The translations under genes and the position numbers were made by a program. From Spongilla lacustris (taxonomy: Eukaryota; Porifera; Demospongiae; Spongillida; Spongillidae): a DNA stretch of 64,000 nt. The stretch is from the NCBI GenBank assembly GCA_949361645.1, contig OX442423.1, positions 1-64,000 on the forward strand, read 5' to 3'. Numbering within the stretch: the first letter of the stretch is position 1; the number at the start of each line of letters is the position of its first letter. The notes beneath the pieces were generated by a model that did no database searches, had not been told where the DNA came from, and worked only from the letters and a program-made list of their open reading frames with translations. This document shows positions 25,145 through 37,087 of this stretch, one piece after another.

Positions 25145-25331
25145 TCCCTATCACTAATACAACCACCAACGTCAGTGGTACGACCGCCATCGCTACTTTT
25201 CTCAATCTCTCCATCCTCGTCCAATGTATCGAGCTTGAATATCGATCGTCGTATTCGTACAGTTCGAACTCATCCGCCGACTGATTCAGTGACTCGACGA
25301 GCTCGCCTTCACTCGTGTTATACGTCACCAT
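25145..25331 (-). CDS. Predicted first exon of a single-pass membrane protein
   Basis: ATG at 25331 opens 62 codons plus one base, ending at donor GGGA|GTGAGC (phase 1). The encoded N-terminus is acidic and tyrosine-rich (ELYEYDDRYSSS), then a basic stop (RMERLRK), then a hydrophobic segment VAMAVVPLTLVVVLVIG. This gives a short cytoplasmic tail followed by a signal anchor, a type II membrane layout. Later exons were not found: the next sequence downstream is the low-complexity arm, so either the intron holds that block or the gene was truncated by it. Family unknown. Confidence 0.5.
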
Positions 25332-25479
25332 ATCGTTTATCTACACCGAAAAACAACCGTTACAAGCACTACAATTCAGCCGCCCGTTTGTTTGGTGACC
25401 TTATAGGTGTGGTTATCACGCCCTATAGGAATAGTTGAATATTCATGCACTCCGGAGAATGGAAACTGTTCCGTGTACA

Positions 25480-25850
25480 TATAAAGGCGCGATTCGAGCG
25501 GGAAAAGTGTACCTACTTTGCACAGCTGTTTCTCCGTAACGGTTTGTATGAAAATTAACGAACAGAACAAATCAATAGGTATAGGACCTCTCTACCTACA
25601 AACCGAATTTGAAGCGATTTGATTACTCCTACCTAAAGTTATGTCGGGTTTGAACCCGGTGTGGTATCGGACGTTGCAATCCTGGCACGGAGTAAGTGCA
25701 AGACCCCAAAATATAATTTAGCATAGAGAAATGGTGTAGTATAAAGTGCTGAAAATAGGAAGTCAATAGTGCAAACCCTTTTGAAGATATAGCGCTTTGA
25801 ATTGGATGCTATATATATAAAATTCACAAGCATCAAAATCTCATAGAACG
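25480..25850 (+). repeat. Solo arm of the foldback family
   Basis: Aligns in the same orientation with the right arm of the neighbouring foldback element (26315-26650). Shared words include GCGGGAAAA, CTCCGTAACGG, GGTATAGGACCTCT, GAAGCGATTTGATTACTCCT and GGGTTTGAACCCGG. Confidence 0.8.
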
Positions 25851-25870
25851 TTCCATATATATATATATAT

Positions 25871-26692
25871 ATGGGACAGTTTCCGCGAAAATGTCCGAGT
25901 TTTATAACATTATAATCTTATAAAAATACTTCTTGTTTGAATCGCTATATCTTCCGAACGCTAAACGCTATCGACTTCCTATTTTCGAAAGTTCATATTA
26001 CACCATTTTTCTATGATAAATTACATTTTGGAGTCTTGCACTTGCTCCATGCCAGTATTGCAACGTTCGATACCCGACCAGGTTCAAACCCGCCATAACT
26101 TTAGGTAGGAGTAATCAAATCGCTTCAAATTCGGTTTGTAGGTACAGAGGTCCAATACTTATCGATTTGTTCTGTTCGTTAATTTTTATGCCATCCGTTA
26201 CGGAGATACAGTTGAACAAACTACGTCCACTTTATCCCGCTCGATTCGCGCCAATGATTTTGGCAAATCGCGTCCCGCTCAATGTATGGGGAGGCGGGTG
26301 TTATATCATAGGCGCGAAACGAGCGGGAAAAAGTGCACGTAGTTTGTTCAACTGTATCTCCGTAACGGATGGCATAAAAATTAGCGAACAGTACAAATCG
26401 ATAGGTATAGGACCTCTGTACCTACAAACCAAATTTGAAGCAATTTGATTACTCCTACCCAAAGTTATGACGGGTTTGAACCCGGTCGGGTATCGAACGT
26501 TGCAATACTGGCATGGAGCAAGTGCAAGACTCCAAAATGTAATTTATCATAGCGAAATGGTGTAGCATGAACTTTTGAAAATAAAAAGTCGATACCGTTT
26601 AGCGTTCGGAAGATATAGCGACTCAAACAAGAAGCATTTTTATAAGATTATAATGATATAAAACTCGGACATTTTCGCGGAAACTGTCCCAT
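25871..26692. mobile_element. Foldback element with long inverted arms
   Basis: Ends ATGGGACAGTTTCCGCG and CGCGGAAACTGTCCCAT bound arms of about 365 bp that are near-perfect inverted copies (25871-26240 and 26325-26692), with a short spacer. There is no coding capacity. Flanking AT-rich sequence hides any target duplication. The structure is that of a foldback or long-TIR miniature element. Confidence 0.85.
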
Positions 26693-26694
26693 AT

Positions 26695-26751
26695 CATACT
26701 TAGACATGCATGGCTCAGTCTCAAAGACTAAGCCATGCATGTCTAAGTATG
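26695..26751. repeat. 57-nt near-perfect hairpin
   Basis: Two 27-nt arms (CATACTTAGACATGCATGGC at the left edge and its inverse at the right edge) pair with a single mismatch around a 3-nt CAA loop. It starts three bases past the foldback element. A transcript would make a long double-stranded stem, but the loop is shorter than in usual microRNA precursors. Confidence 0.9.
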
Positions 26752-26842
26752 AATGGTTCATACAGTGAAACTGCTAATAGCTGATTAAATCAGTTATAGT
26801 TTATTTGATGGTTCCTAATTAACTGTGGTAATTTACATGCAG

Positions 26843-27715
26843 AAAGTCCCGACTTTGCGGAAGGGATGTATTTATTAGATCCAAAGCCAATGCAGGGGGC
26901 AACCTCCGGACCCTTGGTGATTCATGATAACTGCTCCAATCGCATGGCCTCATGCCGGTGATGGTGCATTCAAATTTCTGCCCTATCAACTTTCGATGGT
27001 AGGGTAGTGGCCTAACATGGTTGTTGAAAGGGAAGGGGTGGTTTGAAAAATGTGGCAGTGCTTATACATGTACCTAGGTGTGAGTGATGTGTGAGCAACA
27101 GCATTGATGTGTGGGTTTACTTGTTGGGACACTGGGAAATGTCCCTGTGTGTGCATACATTGCCCTCGAAAGCAGACCGAATTGGCTACACGTGCATGCC
27201 CAATAGACAGTCCTGTTGCAAGGGAAGGGGTGTATATGCTTGCATGTATCCATATGCAATGTGTACATTTATATGCATATACATGTAATTTTACCCATAT
27301 GTATATGCAGTGTGTATGCAGGGTGTAGGTACCTATGCATTTACATGTACATTTACCCATATGTGTATACATGTGCATATACATGTACATGTACAAGTAA
27401 TTAGTGCTTTCTGCAGTCCGATAGTGTACATACATGTACATGTGTATGTAGATTTTTATCCTGTAGTGCATCATTCTGCAGAAGAAGCCTTCAACAAGTG
27501 TGCTGTACTGAATACATGTGTGCATGTACATGTATATGTATACATGTATATGCATATGTACATACATCATTATAACACATGTATGTGCTGCTGTTCTTGT
27601 GTGCAGATTTGCTACATTACATGTACATGTACATGTATATGGGATCTCTGCCACCAATCGTCTTCTGGTCTCCAAGTACTGGAAGGAGATTAGACTGGAT
27701 ACGTTCACAATGGAG
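26843..27715 (+). CDS. Two predicted exons of an unrecognised gene
   Basis: Exon 26843-26957 (acceptor TTTACATGCAG, donor CCG|GTGATG, phase 2) encodes SPDFAEGMYLLDPKPMQGAT and continues to IHDNCSNRMASC. Exon 27607-27715 (acceptor TGTTCTTGTGTGCAG, donor GAG|GTAAGT) continues in phase and ends with NRLLVSKYWKEIRLDTFTME. The second exon includes HVHVHV encoded by an ACATGT run, so its 5' part may be wrong. The first exon reads like conserved protein, but I do not know the family. Further exons were not identified. Confidence 0.4.
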
Positions 27716-28041
27716 GTAAGTATCATGTTAAATTGCATGACAAGTATGAAAAGGCTGTTTATACATATACATGTATATATACTGTAAGCTTATATTTATA
27801 GTACATGTACATGTATGGTGCATGCACATTTACATGCAGTTTTAAAACCTTGCAGGCTGAATATAAATATTGTACAGTACAATTGCAGCATGGTGCATTT
27901 ATTTACATGTAGATTCATTGCATCTACATGTACATTGTATCTACATGTAGATGCTAATTGCTTTGCATCCTCATAAACCCTCTCTCATCTTCCTCTCCAC
28001 TCTAATCCCTCTCCTTCCCCCTTCCTTCCCTTACAATGTAG

Positions 28042-28262
28042 TGAACAGAGGACTACCCTGCGGGCCATGCTTGAGCTGTTCCACATCACTGAAGAGTGCA
28101 GTGATAACTGGCAGTACACTGTTGTGGTGTCAGTCCTTGAGATCTACAATGAGATAGTGAGGGGTCTGCTGTCCCTTCAGCACACAGAGAAGATGGAGAT
28201 CAAGCTAGGAACTATATGCCGGGAGTGTCACAAGTCCAGGTGACCTGCCAGAAGTCAAACAG
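28042..28262 (+). pseudogene. Kinesin-14-like motor-domain exon, frameshifted
   Basis: After a pyrimidine-rich acceptor (ACAATGTAG) one frame encodes LRAMLELFHITEECSDNWQY followed by VSVLEIYNEIVRGLL and EKMEIKL. This is the beta-strand and helix around the LEIYNE motif of C-terminal (kinesin-14/KIFC-type) motors. The family's next segment, GSVTSPGDLPEVKQ, appears in a frame one base off, directly before donor CAG|GTGTGT, and the first frame hits TGA. The P-loop and switch exons are not visible. A microtubule-motor gene is implied. Either this is a pseudogene or a base error separates the frames. Confidence 0.6.
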
Positions 28263-28389
28263 GTGTGTGTTGGTGGTTTACTTATGTATATGTAATGGCC
28301 TTCTCCTTATACATGTACGTGTACTGTTGGCATTCTGTTGGCCTTCTCCCTATAGGTCTACTGTTGGCTTTCTCCTATACATGTACTGT

Positions 28390-28650
28390 TAGCTGTTGGC
28401 CTTCATGCCTAACCTCTACCACAAAACCCACAAGGGCAACCTGGTTAAATGAATACAATCAAAGCATCTTGTGAGCTCTGTAGGATTTGATTGGCAGGTA
28501 GCTGTGCAGTAAACCAGGTACCAAGAACCCCACAGAAGATGGGTATGGAGTAGACATGCGGTGGAGTGAATATATGGCAGATACCTGTGCATGTATGATG
28601 GATTTCTAAGGTGAGGAAGGTGTGTGTGTGCGTGTGCATGTGTGTGTGTG

Positions 28651-28689
<39 letters not shown>

Positions 28690-28694
28690 GCATG

Positions 28695-28730
<36 letters not shown>

Positions 28731-30188
28731 TGTGTAGGTGTGTGTGCTTTGCATGTGGGTATATTGAGGGTTGGCATTTGATGCTGTGGTTTTAGTTCTG
28801 TTTGTGTGTGCTTAAAGGATAGGTTTGCAGCTACATGTACATATGTACATGTGTATTGGATTTATATGGACTTCTTGTACCATCTGGTGTGTTAGTGTGA
28901 GTGTATTTGTGTGAGTGTTACTGTTGGCCTTCTAGAACCATATCCCTGACTGAACATAGGTCTTATGTTGGCCTTGGTCCGTGACCTCTACCACAAAACC
29001 CACAAGTGCAGTCCAATGTGTACACAACCATTGTCTGAGATAAAATGAATACAATCAAATCATCTTGTTAGCTGTGTATACTTTTGATTGGCTGATAGCA
29101 ATGCAAACCAAGCTATGCAGTAAACCTAGCTAATGCAGTAAACCAAGCTATGCAATAAACCAAGCTATGCAGTAAACCAGCTACACATGTTTGAGTGGAC
29201 ACTACTACATGTAGACACGACAGTGGAGTGAACCTATGGCAGATACATGTACATGTGCATGTAGGTTGTAGTTCTAAGGACTACTACTACTTGTGAGGGA
29301 GGGGCTTGTACCGTCTGTGTGCATGTGCCTCAGGGTTAGTCTTGCAGCTACATGTACATGTATGTTGGATTCTACTTGAGGGAGGGGCATGTACCATCAT
29401 GTGTGTGTATGTGTGTGTGAGTGTGTATGTTTGTGTGTTTGTGTCCGTGCGTGTGATTAGATTAGCTTTGCATACATGTAGCTGCAAACCTAACCTGTAA
29501 GCACACACAAACAGAACTAAAACTACAGCATCAAATGCCAACCCTCAGGTGTATTGGATTTATATGGACTACTTGTACTATCTGGTGTGTTTGTGTGAGT
29601 GTATTTGTGTGAGGCCTTCTAGAACCATATCACACTGTTATGTTGGATGTTGGCCTTGGTCTGTGACCTCTACTACAAAACCCACAAGGGCAGTCCAATG
29701 TGTACACAACCATTGTCCTAGTAAAATGAAACAATCAAATCATCTTGTCAGCTGTGTACACAATGCAGTAAACCGAGCTATGCAGTAAACCAAGCTGTGC
29801 AGTAAACCAAGCTATGCAGTAAACCAAGCTATGCAGTAAACCAAGCTATGCAGTAAACCAAGCTATGCAGTAAACCAAGCTATGCATTATAAACCAGCTA
29901 CGTGTACATATACATGTACATGTTTGAGTGGACACTGCTACATGTAGACACTACAGTGGAGTGAACCTATGGCAGATACATGTACATGTGCATGTATGTT
30001 GTACTTCTAAGGACTAATACTACTTGTGAGGGAGGGGCTTGTACTGTCTGGTGTGTTTGTGTGTGTAAATGTGTGTTTTTGTGTGTATGTGTGTGTGCAC
30101 ATGCGCATGTGCCTAAGGGTTAGTCTTGCAGCTACTGTACATGTACATGTATGTTGAATTCTACTTATGAGGGAGGGGCTTGTACCAT

Positions 30189-30221
<33 letters not shown>

Positions 30222-30230
30222 CAATGACTG
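28390..30230 (+). repeat. Locally duplicated repeat block
   Basis: Segments repeat in direct orientation about 0.6-0.75 kb apart: GTGACCTCTACCACAAAACC-like at 28410, 28980 and 29660, and GACACTACTACATGTAGACA-like at 29200 and 29930. Interspersed are (GT)n tracts (28620-28740, 29400-29450, 30050-30110, 30190-30220) and ACATGTACATGT runs. No gene recognised. Confidence 0.7.
29760..29895 (+). repeat. 17-bp tandem repeat AAGCTATGCAGTAAACC
   Basis: Seven to eight copies of the 17-bp unit. A shorter run of the same unit lies at 29105-29180 in the neighbouring duplicate. Confidence 0.9.
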
Positions 30231-30410
30231 TGGTTATCTTATCTCACATCAATGGGAAGAGCTATAAACCTCTTAGTCATGTATGTAATGGTCTGTACAT
30301 GTACTGTAGGCACAAGCACTGATACATACATTGTATATAATGGAAAAGCTTGCATGCACTCTTACAGCTGCTCCCCTATATACCCCAGCAGGACCGGGAG
30401 TGAGGCATAG

Positions 30411-30553
30411 GTCAATTGTACCCACACAAACTGGAAATCCTGGATCCATCACTGAAATTGAATGTACTCTTGCCAGGATCAGCTAAACAGGATGCCATTA
30501 CCATGAAGGAGTCACCCCTCAAACACTTCCAAATTCTGATGCCACACCCCTAG
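30411..30553 (+). CDS. Possible terminal exon
   Basis: An acceptor-like GGCATAG precedes two bases plus 47 codons ending in TAG at 30551-30553. The product includes LEILDPSLKLNVLLPGSAK and SPLKHFQILMPHP and reads like protein rather than noise. No partner exon was placed and no family recognised. It is convergent with the minus-strand gene ending at 30818. Confidence 0.3.
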
Positions 30554-30817
30554 TTCTTCTTAACTGCTGCAAAATGACTGTATGTGTACACTGTTGGAAA
30601 TGACAACCTTATGCATTATTGCACATTGCACATTAGTTTTTGTATCAGTCCCTACACCATCATCTTTTATTGAAATGCTTGATCCTTGCACCCACAACGT
30701 ACATGTAATATGTGCTTCTTTACTCATTGTTACATATACACAATGTATGTGATTACAGATGACATGTATAATGTGACCATGATACATTGAAGGGGTTCAT
30801 CCTGTTGCCTGTAACTA

Positions 30818-31690
30818 TCAAGGATGCAATTTCATCTTCTTTGTTCCATCTGGTTTGGTTTTGTATTGATATTTACATCTCTTCCATTCTGATCCATTGC
30901 CAAGTCTTTCTTTTGTAAGAAATATGTCTCTGGCAGGGTCCCGTAAGCTTACATCCATTTTTGCATCATCATTTAGCTTCTCAAACAGCTATATACATGT
31001 ACAGTACACATACAGGTACAATACTATGTCAGTGTACAATCATATTCACTAACCTTGGCAGCTAAACTGCTTCACATTTCCGTTGTCTTTGATCATGGCA
31101 GGAATGTGCTTAGCCAAGATGTGCAATTTTTCTTCGTATCCTTCAAACGTTTTGAACATAGCAAGAAAAGATTGTATCGACTCTTCAGCCTATAGTAGAT
31201 CAACTTGTGAATGTGCATAACCATTTACAAAAATATTTACCTCGGTCTGAAGTGACTCAGCATCAGGACTCCAGCTTGACACCTGCTGGTGTATGTTTTC
31301 AAAGTCCTACATTACACAGTTCCATATACAGAATTGCTTCAAAGTACAGTGTCGGCATACATGTATGCAGCAGTGCTTTACCCTTCACAGCGTACTACAT
31401 GTAACTGCATTATTGGGGGAAGTGGTGTGTCCAAATGGGGTGGTAACTGTGCTAGAAGCTATTTCCTGTTGATTCCTCTAAGAGACGTTCAGTTAAAACC
31501 AAGATTATCTTCCTGAAAGACAGGCCAAAATGTCTGATAGTGTCAATGAGTTTGCTTCATTACAGGTCCTGATACTGGATAAGTGAATCCTGCTTTAGCA
31601 TCGATCTGTCTCACTTGGAACATCAAGTTGTGTATCAGCACATCAAAGGTCCTAAGCAGATGATGTAGTTCATCAGGTACATGTAGGACT
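30818..31690 (-). CDS. Predicted multi-exon gene, 3' part, unknown family
   Basis: Exons in transcript order: about 31690-31564 (LRTFDVLIHNLMFQVRQIDA then GFTYPVSGP), 31306-31241 (acceptor TGTAG, donor GAG|GTAAAT, both phase 0), 31189-31054 (acceptor CTATAG, donor CAAG|GTTAGT) and a terminal exon 30988-30818 with TGA. The second and third exons join in phase as SLQTE|AEESIQSFL. The third exon ends in phase 1, whereas the terminal frame opens in phase 0. So either a small exon is missed or the donor is the GT inside AAT|GTGAAG. A further upstream piece ending at donor AGA|GTAAGT near 31734 may belong. The product is helical and charged. I do not recognise it. Confidence 0.5.
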
Positions 31691-31809
31691 TATTTCAGAG
31701 GAATGTTCAGTAGTGGCTTGCACTTCACACTTACTCTTTGACCTTGCACATCTATTAATAGTTCTTTCTTCAGCATCTTTTGATATATATTCCATTTTAT
31801 ACAGTGTAT

Positions 31810-33020
31810 GTACAAGTTAGTGAGCGTTTCATGCAATAAACAAATATACCTGTCTTCTGAATGTACAATGCACCAAATTTGAAACCTATTTTATCATTAC
31901 AAAAACGGCTGTAATGTATTATAAACTGTAATTAATATCATGCATCTCAACTTAGTGCATCCTGCTAGCTCCATTGGCATGTGTTTCTGCATATGTAATA
32001 CATGTGTGTATTTATTATCCACGAAAGAATGCAATGCTTTTGAATGAATACAATTCGTTAATTGGATTATCAATCTAAATCAATTTATGAATATAGAATA
32101 ACCAAATACAAAGCACATTTATTTATTATCTTTAACACAGTTAAAAAAATAGCCTGCAATTAATTAATTTGACACAGCAATGTATGACAACTTTTAATTA
32201 CATAATTATTATAGCTGTGAAGAAAGTTTGAAATGGCATTTTGCTAGTTAATATTCAAAACAACAAATCAAACTTGAAAATCCTAAAAGGTCACAACAAT
32301 TTTAATGAACTTTTTAATGACTCACCAATGATGTTTTGAGTTCATTTAATAATGGAGTAATTAGTTATGGTTATTAAAATTAGTCATCCCAAATAGCTTC
32401 AACAAATTATGATTTTACATATCTATGAATTCAGTAACTTGAAATCAGTGCTGTTCCACCACATAATCAAATCTAACCTTAGTTATTAGTAGGTATTAAA
32501 ATCAATTATCTCTAACCATATTCTCAAATAACGTTGATAATAGAGGGCTTTGAATATGATGGTTTTAATACAATTACATAACCACTTAAAATAATTGGAG
32601 CCTAACTACTGCAATATATATTTTAAAAATCAAGCAGTTCAATCCTGAGTTATAGCAGAGATCATATGATCTCTGGTATTAGGCTGTATATTAAATTCAT
32701 ACATGGCAGCAAGTGCCAAGTACATATGTTCAGTATAGAGGTACATGTAAATTTGTGGAGGGGTTAAATCTAAATATGCCAGTCAACCTTCTGTGAAGAA
32801 TAGTCCACTTCAGTGAATACAAAATATCATGTGCAAGACATTTCAACTCCAAGAATTATTATCAACTGCCTCCAACTGTTTTTTCAGTCCCTTTTAGCCA
32901 TTTCCCCTCACACCAAGTCCAGCAAATTAACTCCTCCTATAGCTAGTACCTCCTCGTATTGGCATAGGTTTAAGAGTTGAACGTTACATATATATACACC
33001 CCTGTAATAACAAACTTGGT
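31810..33020. other. AT-rich intergenic stretch
   Basis: Rich in TTAATTA words, with no exon recognised. It contains a perfect 20-bp palindrome CAGAGATCATATGATCTCTG at 32656-32675. Confidence 0.6.
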
Positions 33021-33180
33021 TAATTATTGTTGCATGTGTGTGCAATGTGTTCAATTGTAATGCAGCTTTGCATTAAAGTAAATAAGGGATATAATTGTGG
33101 GTGGAGTACTTATGCTTATGATTTAGGCAATTTCACTCCCTTGCTGGCTGGGCGGGAGGGCCGGGTTACGGGTATCCTCA

Positions 33181-33236
33181 CCCCCCCCCCCCCCCCCCCA
33201 CCCCCCATGATGACCATTAAAATGTTTGGCCCCCCC

Positions 33237-33269
<33 letters not shown>
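33181..33269. repeat. Poly-C and (CA)n microsatellites
   Basis: A C-run of about 19, then CCCCCCC and a (CA)n run of about 15 units. Confidence 0.95.
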
Positions 33270-33270
<1 letters not shown>

Positions 33271-35220
33271 TTAAACTCCTTCCTACGCCGCTGGATTTGA
33301 CATCGCGTCATATTACGCGGTATGTTGTGGTCGGGATTTTACTATCGACGTACAATATACATATGTATAGGCGTGGCTGCATGTAACATCAAACCGCCCC
33401 TACCTAACCATCTGCACGTCGGTCAAATATTGTCAAATCCCCTACTAATCCCGGCATCGCCCGTACGGGGCAAATTCCAAGCGTACCTGCAATCTAATTG
33501 ATGCCGCCAGTATGCATCCATGTTTGCCTAGGCTTGTTTCCCAACAGATAGGGTCTGGAAACGAGACTAGAGCTGATGTGCCACGTACCTTTCAACCTAA
33601 GTGGCGGATCCATCATCCAACCATCGGCATCAGTACCCGAATATCAAGAGGTATCAGCAATGCCAAATAAACACTCGCTGAATCTCAGAGTCAAAACTCG
33701 CGATCGAGCTGCAATTAGGTTTGTGCCTTTCATAGTCGATCGATATAACGCCCACAAAGATAGCGGAATATTTATTGGGCACGAGGCCAATTGGGCGTGG
33801 TTCTTCCTCCCCAGCATTTGAGTTATGAACGTATGATGATAGAATTTTATTTTTCTGTCTGGGTACGAGATAGGTTCATCATTTGAGATGCGCACGTGAT
33901 GATGATCAGTGCAAATGTACGCAGATCTTAGTGCATGAATAGAAAAATCAGAGGAACCGGCAATTATCATAGCAAAAATCTGAAAAATACTCGATAATTA
34001 TTTCCATAGATTCAAGATTTGGGGACACGTCGGGCAAATCCCTTACCACATTAAATACAGCAGATATGTGAGCTGGAATATAGTAATTAGGTATCAATTT
34101 CAATGTCATCAAGTCAAAAGCAGAAAAATCAAGGGAACCGACAGGAAGGGGCTACAAATTTTGAACAAATCATGACAATTCGTACCATGTCCTATATCTT
34201 ATAGAACTAGTCGGGCAAATCTTCAAATGCATAAGATTGAAGCAGAACATGGGATTTTCTTGAGTCTTCCATACAATCTCCTATACTGCCCATTGCGGTT
34301 AGTTGTACATACCGCTAATTCCCGTGACCGCACATTTCTCCATATGTATTATATTGTCACTTGTTAAATATAGGCCTATTGGCAGGGAAACGTATTGCTG
34401 CAATGCATGTACCTGAATTTGGATGAGTAAACATGATTTATAAAGCTATGAAGAAATCATTTAAAAATACCTGATAATGCATAGTAAGTAGCATGTACGT
34501 ATAAAAAAAAGGATACACAGGATATGAGAGGGAGTTGTGTGTTTTATGTTGTTAACTGTTGTGCTGTACACAAAAAACAAAAATTGAATTTGGATGGCGG
34601 CACAGACAGCCTTACATGACAGCCATAAATGACTGCCACTCTCAACCGCCATCCAAGGCCTCTTGGAGGGAAGTAGATGCCGTAATGCTAAATCCCTTGA
34701 GTCCCCCCCCTATAGGGGACTCTCGCCAGTATGACCGTAACAATACAGGCTTCGATTTCCCTATTTATAGCCTATATAACTAACCTTAAGAAACACTTGT
34801 GGGTTTGAACGTACTATCAATTACAACAGTCGAATATGCATACACAAATTAACGGCTGTATTTATTAGCATGGGTTATTGCAAAATCATTATGACTCTAC
34901 TGTGCAATATACATGTACTAACGGATGCATGGCATTTATGATTGCCCAGTAGTACTACCCAGATTTGCTGATGTTGTAAGCATAGTTGTGATTATAGTAG
35001 TAGTGCGTAGTTGTGATGTACACCCTGGTGTTGCAAGATTTCAACTGATATATAAGCACATGTGTACTGGTGCATGTCCTTATTTACACATGCCCCTATT
35101 ATACATGTAAAATGTGTAATAGGGACGTGCATTGTGTGCTTGTATGTGAGAAGCTAACTCCACATTGCTGTATTGCATCAACATACATTAGTGTGTTTGT
35201 CTCCAGTCTACATTACCAGA
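33270..35220. other. Intergenic, nothing recognised
   Basis: Contains GTCTGGAAACGAGACTAG near 33553 and GTCTGGGTACGAGATAG near 33857, two copies of the dispersed motif seen elsewhere. Otherwise no exon or terminus is visible. Confidence 0.45.
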
Positions 35221-35224
35221 AGTC

Positions 35225-35690
35225 AATGTGTCTTCTGTCATGTGTATGTGTGTGCATGTGTGTGCTTGTGTGTGTGCATTTGTGTGTATGTGTGTGTGAA
35301 TTTGTGTGCATGTGTGTGTATGTGTGTGCATGTGTGTGCATGTGTGTGCTTGTGTGTGTGCATTTGTGTGTATGTGTGTGAATTTGTGTGCATGTGTGTG
35401 TATGTGTGTGAATTTGTGTGCATGTGTGTGAATTTGTGTGCATGTGTGTATGTTTGTGTGTGCACATGTGCGTGTGCATTTGTGCGTTGTGAATGTGTGC
35501 ATGTGTGTGTTTGTGTGTGTATGTGTACATATAAATTAGTGTGTTTGTCTCCAGTCTACACATACAGAAGTCAGTGTTGTGTCTTCTGTCGTGTGTCCAC
35601 GTACACTACATTTTGTGTTTATGTGTGTGTCTTGTGTGTATTTGCGTGAACGTGTGTGCATGTGTGTATGTATGTGTGTGTGTGTGTGCT
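35225..35690. repeat. Degenerate (TG)n tract
   Basis: Long TGTGTGCATGTGTG/TGAATTTGTGTG sequence. All frames through it are open only because of the repeat. Confidence 0.9.
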
Positions 35691-36089
35691 TGTAGAAACA
35701 AATATTTACTCCCATCTTTTTTTTTTCCTACAGGTTCATAACGCAGCTGCTGTAACTGCTGATGTACAGCTGTATATATTGTATTATTATTCATTATTAC
35801 AACAGCCTGAATTGTTTAACAAAAGCGGCAGGCATGTGCGAAGCTTACTAGTGTGTTTTGTGGAGACTTAATCGTTAAGAGTGCAGTCTTCACAGTGTTA
35901 GGTATAGGTTTAGTTCAACCTTTGTTGTACAGCGCAATGATGACACGGCACGATGGCTACACCCAAACACAATACAAAAATTACCCTACAGACTTTGTAC
36001 CTGGGTTATACCCAGACTTTGTACTTGGGCTCAATGCGCATAGTCGTATGTACAACCAAAATATTGGACTAATGACAACTATGGAGCTA

Positions 36090-36910
36090 GCACGGGCACA
36101 CATGTAGATGGCACGGTACGGATGGCTGAGGACATGCTTACACCCACTGCATGCATATACACACGGTGCCTACGCACAACAATACATAGTCGTATGTACA
36201 ACCAATTTAAAAAAAAAATTGGACTAAGCATAATGGCAACTATGGATCCGCGCACACCAATACATACATAAGCTTACCGACTTTGCACTTGTAATTACAA
36301 CCCTATGGGCAATTGTATGCCACGGGAGTCCAGTGCAACCCTGGTGCAGTTACAGACACACACAAAAAGTCCTCCATCTGCTCATTGTCCGGTTTAACAA
36401 ATAAAGAATTATTGATAAGGCCTGGGAACTAGGCGAGCGGTAAATAGTTCAAATTTGAAATTTATATTCGTAGGCCTATTAGCTTAGTCTGCTAGCTGGC
36501 AGTTCGTTGTGCTAGTATTGTGACAGAGTGTACGAAATTGATCAGGTATGTGTCTGTTAATAACCTTCTTAGGTAACGCTGAGTACGTGACGAAGCGGTG
36601 GCAAAGTTTCTACACGGGCAGGCACGTAGCCGACATTGGACGGTAGGCATTTTGCTAGGTTGAAAAAGGGCAGGCGTGTAGCTTGTGAGCAAGGCATGGT
36701 TTGCAGGTAAACACTGGCAGGCATGTAGCACCCAGCTATACAAACAAATTGTAAATCGGCTTTAATAGTTTTCGGTAATGACACGGTAAATGACACGGGC
36801 AAGTGTACGTGGCACAGTAAGCTTGTTTGCAACGTGCCAGTGTCAGATAGGCAATTTTAAAAGTTTACAGGCATATAGCACGCGAACGCCAAGCGCACGG
36901 CTAACCCAAG
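36090..36910. repeat. Dispersed GGCACGG repeats and intergenic DNA
   Basis: Further degenerate copies of the GGCACGG / GGCAGGCATGTAGC / AAGCTTG family. No gene recognised. Confidence 0.5.
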
Positions 36911-37087
36911 CTTAGGCAGTCCCCTGGCCCTGAGAAAAAACGTTGGCTAACATCACACAGTCACACTGTTTAACTCCCCCACGATTTGCAGAGTGAAGTG
37001 TCACGATATATTATCGTAGCAGCCCTCGACACTCACGTCCACGGGTGTGTAAATGTGGGCGACCCGCGCGACAGGAGGGGCAACTGG

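Noticed and set aside
25640..26480. tRNA-like GGGTTTGAACCCGG words
   Set aside because: They are the arms of the foldback family. No cloverleaf or A box can be placed around them.
35070..35649. CVCVCV and HTHTHT proteins
   Set aside because: Translation of a degenerate (TG)n tract.
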